From Planctomycetota bacterium (GTDB lineage: Bacteria; Planctomycetota; E44-bin39): a DNA stretch of 47,067 bases. The stretch lies in assembly GCA_004376375.1 (NCBI GenBank), contig SOJX01000063.1:1-47067 (forward strand), read 5' to 3'. A model generated the notes under the pieces. That model ran no database searches and was not told the DNA's origin. It saw only the letters and a list, made by a program, of their open reading frames with translations. The translations under genes and the position numbers were made by a program. Below, in pieces: positions 42,501 through 47,067 of the stretch. Positions within the stretch are counted from its first letter, which is position 1. The number at the start of each line of letters is the position of its first letter.

Positions 42501-44925
42501 AATAGGCGACGTGCCCGTATTCGTCAAGGATGCCTCCCTCGAGGTCTTTCAGGGCTTCGGGCGCGAGCTTCTTTTCGGCCGTTTGAAGCAGCTTTTCCGC
42601 CTCCGCCGGTTTTCCGAGGCGCAGCTGCACCGTGTTGTGAACCGCGATAATACTCATCGCGGGCCGGGGATACTGCCACAGAGAATCATGCATGGCTTCT
42701 TCGGCGCGGTTTTTTGCCTCTTCCAGTCTCGCCTGCGCCCAGTAATGTCTTGCAAGCGCGCCGACCGCCTTGAACCAGTCTTCCGTATGGGGAGGCAGCC
42801 GCTCGATCAGGATTTCATAAAAAGAGATACTCTCCGATCCGGATGCCAGGTCGTCGGCCCGCTTAGCAGCTTCCCATAGTAGTGGAATCAGTTTGTCTTT
42901 TTCGATGTCAGCCCAGTGTGCGTGAAAAGCACGTTCGAGAACGTCGCCCTTCTCCTTTTCGAGGTATTTGTAAATCCTTTCATGGATCGCCTTCCGGTGT
43001 CTTTCCGGTGTGAGGCCCAGAATTATTTGCGATGCGTGTCCGCTGCTGAAAGTGTATTTCCCCTCATCATCGGTCGAAATTGTTTTCTGTGAAGTGAGCA
43101 GGTTTATTGCCTGAACGCATAAATCGCCGGGCATGACGGAAACAGACTGTATCATCTGAAAATCAGCCCGCCGGCCGATGCATGCCAGCGCCTCGACAAT
43201 TGCGCGCTCGTTTTCGCCAAGCAGTGAAAACCTTTTCTTTATAACTTCATCGCCGGCCGTCGGGATCTGCACGTCTGTAAACCCCGCGCCTGTCCGCCAC
43301 TTTCCGGCTTCATAAAAAATCAGCCCGGTCTCGAAGAGCTGCAGCGCGGTCTGCTCGATAATAAGGGGATTACCGCCCGCCGCATCGAGGATGGAATCTA
43401 CGAAATGTTTCGGAAGCTTTTCCCGGCCGACCATGGCGGCCAGCAACTCGCGGGCTGTTTCCCGCGAAAACGGCTCGAGGTTAATGCGCTCGAGCGTCCC
43501 GCTTTCTTTCATCCGCTCGGTAAACTTCAGGTTTTCTTTTCCCGAGACCGATTCCGTGTTACATGCGCAAATCATCAGGAGGGCGGGGGCTTGTTTCTCC
43601 TGCTGCTCGATCCACTCGAGCCGGGCGATATGCTCGAGAAGTGAAAGCGTGTCCTCGTTGGCTTCGTCGATGTTATCAATGGCAATAACAATCGGCTGAA
43701 GCTTCGAAGTTTCAACGAGAAAACGAGCCGCCTCGTGAATCGCTCTTTCACGATTCAGTTTTTTTGTTTTGACGGCGCCGCCTGTCAGCAGGTTGACGGC
43801 GTCTTTATGGATCTTCAGAGTTCTATCCGGGGCAATTGCGGTAACCAGACCGGCCGCGTCGGCGAACGGGCCGAACGGCCTGCTCTCGTTTACCGCGCAT
43901 AAGGTTTGAATGAAAACGATTCCGTTTATTTGCGCGTGGTATCCGACTTCGCGGAGAAGGCGGGATTTTCCGATTCCCGTTTCGCCGGTGATGAACCAGA
44001 CAGGTGGGGATTTAAAATCTTCCCTGAGCGAATCGATAAGAGCGCGGAACTTTGAAAGCTCGCCTTCCCGGCCGACGAATCCGCCGCCCAGAAGATATGC
44101 CATCGCGGTTTCCACGGTCTCTTCTTCCAGCGTAATGCCCATGGTGTGCGAAAGTGCGCGGTTGACTTCGTTTGCCGTGTAATAGCGCGAGTCGGCCTCG
44201 CGCTCCAGAAGCCGCAGGACGATGCGCTCCAGCTCGGGCGGCACGCTCCCGTCGAATTTCCTGGGCGGCTCCGGCTCGAGGGTCGCCTGCGCTCTCAGCA
44301 CTTCGAAAACGGATTCGTCTTCGAACGGCCGTTTTCCCGCAAGGGCTTCGTAGAAAACGACGCCGAGCGAATAGAGGTCCGAGCGCGGGTCGCCGAGCTC
44401 GCCGCGCACGACTTCCGGGGCGGCGTAGCCTATCGTTCCGCGCATGGCGCCGGAGACGGGCGTCCCGGTCGTCGCAAGGCCGAAATCAATCAGCCTGGCC
44501 GTGCGGTCGGCAACGACTATAATGTTGCTCGGCTTGACGTCGTAGTGGATTATCCCGCGGGAATGTATGTGCTGGAGCGCGCGAAACACCTGCGCGAAAA
44601 GGCGGGCCTTGTCGGCGTAGTCAAGTTCGGCGCAGGCGTCTACGATGTTCCTGCCTTCAATGTATTCGGATGTGTAAAACCACAGGCCGGATTTCTCGTC
44701 GAACCCGAAATCATAAACCCGCGCGATGTTCGGATGCCGAATTTTCGTGAGTATTGTGAACTCGTGGCGCATGAGCTCGAGGTGGCGCGTTCCAGGCGTT
44801 TCCAGCAGCTTGAGCGCAGATTGTTCGCCTTTCTGCAGCTTATCCCGGACGAGATAGACTTTTCCCGCCGCGCCTTTCCCGAGGAGCTTTTTAATTTCAT
44901 ATCGGTTGGCGACAGGTTCAGGCAT
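39589..44925 (-). CDS. Ser/Thr kinase-AAA-TPR-GAF-sigma54 activator fusion
   Basis: A 1778-aa cytoplasmic regulator. An N-terminal Hanks-type kinase (about 8-265) has glycine loop GKGAAGKV, ATP lysine in ALKLL (39), HYDVKPSN (127-134) and DFG (147-149); Tyr replaces the HRD arginine. A STAND/AAA module carries GETGIGKS (about 312). TPR-like repeats fill roughly 700-1200. A GAF domain lies near 1295-1440. A sigma54-interaction AAA+ domain has GETGTGKE (1498), GAFTGA (1545) and a complete R-finger region (REDLYYRINV). The C-terminus is a Fis-type helix-turn-helix (about 1749-1772). It should sense and integrate signals and activate sigma54 promoters, most obviously that of the operon directly downstream. 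ATG 44925 is chosen; a TTG at 44943 is possible and neither has a clear Shine-Dalgarno. Confidence 0.92.
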   Translation of the reverse strand: MPEPVANRYEIKKLLGKGAAGKVYLVRDKLQKGEQSALKLLETPGTRHLELMRHEFTILTKIRHPNIARVYDFGFDEKSGLWFYTSEYIEGRNIVDACAELDYADKARLFAQVFRALQHIHSRGIIHYDVKPSNIIVVADRTARLIDFGLATTGTPVSGAMRGTIGYAAPEVVRGELGDPRSDLYSLGVVFYEALAGKRPFEDESVFEVLRAQATLEPEPPRKFDGSVPPELERIVLRLLEREADSRYYTANEVNRALSHTMGITLEEETVETAMAYLLGGGFVGREGELSKFRALIDSLREDFKSPPVWFITGETGIGKSRLLREVGYHAQINGIVFIQTLCAVNESRPFGPFADAAGLVTAIAPDRTLKIHKDAVNLLTGGAVKTKKLNRERAIHEAARFLVETSKLQPIVIAIDNIDEANEDTLSLLEHIARLEWIEQQEKQAPALLMICACNTESVSGKENLKFTERMKESGTLERINLEPFSRETARELLAAMVGREKLPKHFVDSILDAAGGNPLIIEQTALQLFETGLIFYEAGKWRTGAGFTDVQIPTAGDEVIKKRFSLLGENERAIVEALACIGRRADFQMIQSVSVMPGDLCVQAINLLTSQKTISTDDEGKYTFSSGHASQIILGLTPERHRKAIHERIYKYLEKEKGDVLERAFHAHWADIEKDKLIPLLWEAAKRADDLASGSESISFYEILIERLPPHTEDWFKAVGALARHYWAQARLEEAKNRAEEAMHDSLWQYPRPAMSIIAVHNTVQLRLGKPAEAEKLLQTAEKKLAPEALKDLEGGILDEYGHVAYFRGDMEKARKLWLKARAAFESGGDTKKANSIDTYIAHLEYHLAQYDDAIKRATDLLHRKDAEEFHAPMYNLLGSVYQDMGKPSKALGYFRKSLRESEKRGHLIRIGDANANIGGVHRFLGDFDKALDAYTAAKRLSQISGDDTNLASIMTSIGHVHFTLGNTREALSSYEDALRVAKRSSIPPNIIHALAACASVHSSTGNTREALESFNEALRMAEEANEKSFALLIHCEKAGIFSALCGDMPLAESELEKAASLVGSEKGKTLGIVRQQSAKLDLLKNRTDEALASIRKAEKLGMRGSISTDIKLTKAEILLQKGNTAEAGKLAASMINKKMGADEKTRLALIAAKCELELGNASHAGEQAAKALRLSGQTEHLIMNFDAALTAARCALAEDNETLARQYVGEAEKVFDRIAAALPENYDRQNLRASPPYNELDALIEEEGISAPAHPEPAPAKADAALEKEILEVAGVDERVLAREGLALLGMVSRLASAELDVQKILNLALGMVLDLTQAERGFIILVDEGGNLKHLAARNIRDEEITSPEYQTSHTMVREVLKTGASRLVRDTSLDESLRNAKSVVDLQLHSVLAVPIAHRDRAIGIVYLDSTSPAGTFAEADLFLVEAFAERIAPIIDRAIEQAGRDARLRSLEKEVRSRYAYTNIVGRSKPMRELYRVLDSITDTDLTVNIYGETGTGKELVAKALHYNSGRKKGPFISINCAAMTESLLEGELFGHVKGAFTGAISDKAGLIESANEGTLFLDEVGSMPPSMQAKLLRVIEEREVRRIGASIPHSMNIRLVCSTNIPLEQLVENGTFREDLYYRINVVRIELPPLRERTEDLPILVQHFMKEFAEKMNSDEKQIDRDALARLLEYDYPGNVRQLRNIIQQVFVTSGERITAKDIDKILKVEERPPQTQTAAARELSIEEYMKEFVLTNQTRYGETELAGKLGISRKHLWQKRKEWQMPRPKP

Positions 44926-44964
44926 GAATCGAATCCATGGCAATCAATTATGCCGTGCGCATAC

Positions 44965-44993
44965 AACATACATTCATGGTTATGCAGATTCAA
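44965..44993 (-). promoter_or_regulatory. Putative sigma70 promoter of the kinase-activator gene
   Basis: Minus strand TTGAAT (44993-44988), a 17-bp spacer, TATGTT (44970-44965); start site near 44958 and a leader of about 33 nt. Each box matches consensus at four of six positions. Confidence 0.35.
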
Positions 44994-45002
44994 GACATTA
45001 AA

Positions 45003-45045
45003 GGGACAAGGGGATAAGGGATACGGGATACGGGATAAGGGATAA
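45003..45045. repeat. Heptamer tract (gggataa/gggatac)
   Basis: gggacaag, then gggataa, gggatac, gggatac, gggataa, gggataa, in the divergent intergenic region between the two kinase genes. Confidence 0.92.
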
Positions 45046-45069
45046 GAAGAGAAAAAAAATAATATATTT

Positions 45070-45092
45070 AGCGGCGCCGCTTGCGGCGCGTT
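45070..45092. repeat. GC-rich hairpin resembling the MITE-like element arms
   Basis: Contains gcgccgc-tt-gcggcgc (45074-45089), a perfect seven-base stem, within a 'ttagcggc...gcggcgcgtt' block also found at both ends of the element at 12477-12580. Confidence 0.55.
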
Positions 45093-45101
45093 AATATTAC
45101 A

Positions 45102-45129
45102 TGACAATTGACAATCGTAAATCGAAAAT
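45102..45129. repeat. Degenerate heptamer tract (tgacaat/cgtaaat)
   Basis: Units tgacaat, tgacaat, cgtaaat, cgaaaat. The same 'caatcgtaaatcg' string occurs in the coding heptamer tract at 4821-4848. Confidence 0.7.
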
Positions 45130-45153
45130 AATAATCCATAAACCCTAGAAATA

Positions 45154-45181
45154 TTGCCTTTCAGGGACGTACTGATATAAT
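45154..45181 (+). promoter_or_regulatory. Sigma70 promoter giving a leaderless kinase mRNA
   Basis: TTGCCT (45154-45159), a 16-bp spacer, TATAAT (45176-45181). A start site seven bases after the -10 falls on 45188, the first base of the kinase ATG, and no Shine-Dalgarno precedes that ATG. Confidence 0.45.
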
Positions 45182-45187
45182 GTGTTC

Positions 45188-47067
45188 ATGTCTGGCAGGG
45201 ACAAAAAGCCGAATCGTCGCGGCGGGTCCGAGGCCTACAGGACGCCGGTATCACGCTTCATAGTCTCGTCGCACACTGCAAGGCGGGAGGACCTTCCCCG
45301 GTTCGAGCCGGGCGATGTGATTTCGAAGCGTTACCATGTGGAGCGCGAGATCGGCGCGGGCGGCATGTCCACCGTATACCTTGCGGCGGATTCGGGCCGG
45401 TCCGGCGAACCCGTCGCCGTGAAAGTCGTTACCGGCGAGACTAACCCGGTCAGGCTCGAGGCGTTCCGCAATGAGTTTCGAATACTCGCCCACCTTGAAC
45501 ATGAGAACCTTATCCGCGTTTCCGATTTCGGCCTGCTCCCGGAGTCCGACGGCTTCTTCTACACCGCGGAATACATCGAAGGTGGCGACCTCGGGGAAGC
45601 CGCGGCGGATGTTTCCGAAGACGAACTGGTGGACTACATAGTCCAGGTGTGCCGCGCGCTCGAGTACGTTCACGCGCGGGGATACATACACTTTGACGTA
45701 AAACCGACGAACATTCTTGTAACGCCGGAGGGCGTGGTTAAACTGATGGACTTCGGACTCACCGCGCTCGCCGGCCGCGCGCTCGGCAAGTGGATTCGCG
45801 GTACGCCCGCGTACACGTCTCCCGAGATTATTACCGGCGCGGAAGTCGATTTCAGAACAGACCTCTATTCGCTCGGCGTCACGCTTTTTGAAATCACGAC
45901 AGGCACGCATCCGTTCGGCACCAGGGATCTGCACGACCTTTTCCACGCGCATGTTGTCGGGGAACCCGCGGCGCCGCGCTCCATCAAACCCGGTATCCCG
46001 GAATACCTGGAACAAGCAATCCTTCGCCTGCTTGCAAAGAACCCGGCCGACCGTTTTGAAAGCGCAAACGCGGTCATCGGGGCGCTTTCGAGGGGCCGCG
46101 GCGTGAAGATCGAGCTCCAGCCCCCGGCATCGACCGAGGGGTATCTTGGAAACCCGCCCCTGCTTGGACGCGCCGGGGAAATGGAAACATTGCGGGCGGC
46201 CCTGGCGAAAATTCGGGACGGGGAATCGATTCACGTAAACGTCGAGGGCCCGGCCGGGTCCGGGCGGACCCGCCTGCTCAGGGAAGTCTACTTCGAAGCC
46301 CAGCTCCAGGGTTATGCCGCCTGCCTGGGCGATGCCGGCGAAGAAGATCTTTTCGGCAGGTTGTTGAGAGACCTTGGCGCACACCCCGGCGTGGAGTTGC
46401 CCGAGCCGGAAAAACCTGATAGCAATCCGGCGGGCGGTTTTCAGGCGGAAGATACCGGCGCAACTCTTCCGGAAGCCGCCGCCGGCCTGATTGCGATTGC
46501 GGAGCAGGTGCCGGTGGTCGTGTGTATTGACGATATGCAGGATGCGTCCGCGGAGGTGCGCGGTGTACTTTCCCGCCTTGTACAGTTACTGACGGCGTCG
46601 AATGCGCCTGACATTTTTCTCCTGACCGCCTGGCGGTATACCGAGGGAAAAGAACCGGTTGAAGTTCCGAAGACGACCCGGCTGCGCCTTGAGCCTCTCA
46701 GCCGTGACGAAGTCGGAGAAATCGCGCAGCGGATGTTCGGCTCGTCCAAACCGCCCGAGTTGTTCGTAAAGAGGCTTGCCGATGCCACCGCCGGCATTCC
46801 GCTTGCCGTGGTTGAGTCGATTCGGATGCTTGTCGCGTCCGGCGGGATTGCGGTAATCGAGGGGAAATGGCGGTTCCGCGGCGGTACCCGCCCGTTTGCG
46901 ATTCCAGAGTCGCTTGAACAGTTTTACGATTCGCAGGTCGGGGAGCTTTCCGGGCTTTCCCACCGGCTCGCGTTTACGCTCGCGCAGATGTGGCGCCCCG
47001 GAACGATGACGGAGATTACCGCCGTCCATAAGGAGACGCCGGCGCGGATTGCGGAGGCTTTCTCGAG
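45188..47067 (+). CDS. Ser/Thr kinase fused to an AAA/STAND-type ATPase, 3' partial
   Basis: An open frame of 626 codons from ATG 45188 running off the window. After a basic N-terminal extension (1-45) comes a Hanks-type kinase: GAGGMSTVYLA (57-67), VAVK with Lys79, HFDVKPTN (168-175), DFG (188-190) and GTPAYTSPE. Phe replaces the HRD arginine. An AAA-like module follows, opening LLGRAGEMETLR, with P-loop GPAGSGRT, where Arg replaces the Walker A lysine, and Walker B-like VVVCIDDMQD. The opening architecture matches the divergently oriented kinase-activator at 39589-44925, so TPR/GAF and an output domain may lie beyond the window. No stop is present in the window. Confidence 0.88.
   Translation, partial: MSGRDKKPNRRGGSEAYRTPVSRFIVSSHTARREDLPRFEPGDVISKRYHVEREIGAGGMSTVYLAADSGRSGEPVAVKVVTGETNPVRLEAFRNEFRILAHLEHENLIRVSDFGLLPESDGFFYTAEYIEGGDLGEAAADVSEDELVDYIVQVCRALEYVHARGYIHFDVKPTNILVTPEGVVKLMDFGLTALAGRALGKWIRGTPAYTSPEIITGAEVDFRTDLYSLGVTLFEITTGTHPFGTRDLHDLFHAHVVGEPAAPRSIKPGIPEYLEQAILRLLAKNPADRFESANAVIGALSRGRGVKIELQPPASTEGYLGNPPLLGRAGEMETLRAALAKIRDGESIHVNVEGPAGSGRTRLLREVYFEAQLQGYAACLGDAGEEDLFGRLLRDLGAHPGVELPEPEKPDSNPAGGFQAEDTGATLPEAAAGLIAIAEQVPVVVCIDDMQDASAEVRGVLSRLVQLLTASNAPDIFLLTAWRYTEGKEPVEVPKTTRLRLEPLSRDEVGEIAQRMFGSSKPPELFVKRLADATAGIPLAVVESIRMLVASGGIAVIEGKWRFRGGTRPFAIPESLEQFYDSQVGELSGLSHRLAFTLAQMWRPGTMTEITAVHKETPARIAEAFS

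Noticed and set aside
1..47067. tRNA, rRNA or known riboswitches
   Set aside because: I saw no convincing cloverleaf, rRNA segment or recognisable riboswitch core by eye; a covariance-model scan would be decisive.

Overview
The window looks like a chromosomal segment of an uncultured Gram-negative bacterium. Many proteins carry lipoprotein signals, and there are several periplasmic proteins and an RND efflux system with an outer-membrane component. I lean towards Planctomycetota or a neighbouring PVC-type candidate phylum. The reasons are very large secreted proteins beginning with a 'VPY..L..V' motif, Hanks-type kinases fused to AAA/TPR/GAF/sigma54 modules, a CotH-type lipoprotein, PQQ-repeat and polyferredoxin membrane proteins, and an FGGY kinase beside a fucose-isomerase-like protein. 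This is inference from protein style; no rRNA or other marker gene is present.

Layout. 0-2.6 kb: heptamer repeats, then a membrane polyferredoxin coupled to a PQQ-type propeller protein. 2.7-4.4 kb: a CotH-family lipoprotein on the minus strand. 4.7-7.3 kb: an accessory island of AT-rich small lipoprotein and ankyrin genes. Detached gene heads and tails, and heptamer tracts, lie between them, and a cluster of tiny hairpins follows. 7.3-10.7 kb: a minus-strand operon of a CBM9-like secreted protein, a membrane-anchored protein and a second polyferredoxin, with a good sigma70 promoter. 10.8-14.1 kb: a pentulose kinase and a sugar isomerase separated by a MITE-like element. 14.3-16.6 kb: a membrane protein with a pseudopilin-like tail, and a lipoprotein with HEAT repeats. 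17.0-29.2 kb: three tandem giant secreted/membrane paralogues (1163, 1419 and 1470 aa). The second and third share one reading frame interrupted only by an amber codon. 29.4-36.6 kb: a small Cys/His protein and a heavy-metal RND efflux operon, followed by two decayed copies of the pump's C-terminus. 36.6-39.4 kb: an operon of three lipoproteins with Gly/Thr linkers plus a STAS protein. 39.6-44.9 kb: a 1778-aa kinase/AAA/TPR/GAF/sigma54-activator. 45.2 kb to the end: a divergent second kinase-AAA gene, truncated by the window edge.

How parts may work together. The 36.6-45 kb region reads as one regulatory unit. The kinase-activator lies directly upstream of a secreted-lipoprotein operon. That operon has a plausible -24/-12 promoter and a palindrome about 130 bp upstream of the predicted start site. 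The operon also encodes a STAS protein that is a natural candidate phosphorylation target. The two polyferredoxins each sit with a periplasmic partner, suggesting two electron-transfer modules. The isomerase and FGGY kinase make a short pentose/deoxysugar route. The RND genes form a standard metal-export tripartite pump behind a promoter that carries a symmetric operator.

The most unusual features are thirteen seven-base tandem tracts (plus one eight-base tract) of unrelated sequence, mostly intergenic; the amber codon inside a conserved C-terminal membrane domain shared by the giant paralogues; the pilin-like module inserted in one of them; and the kinase/sigma54/STAS/lipoprotein module.
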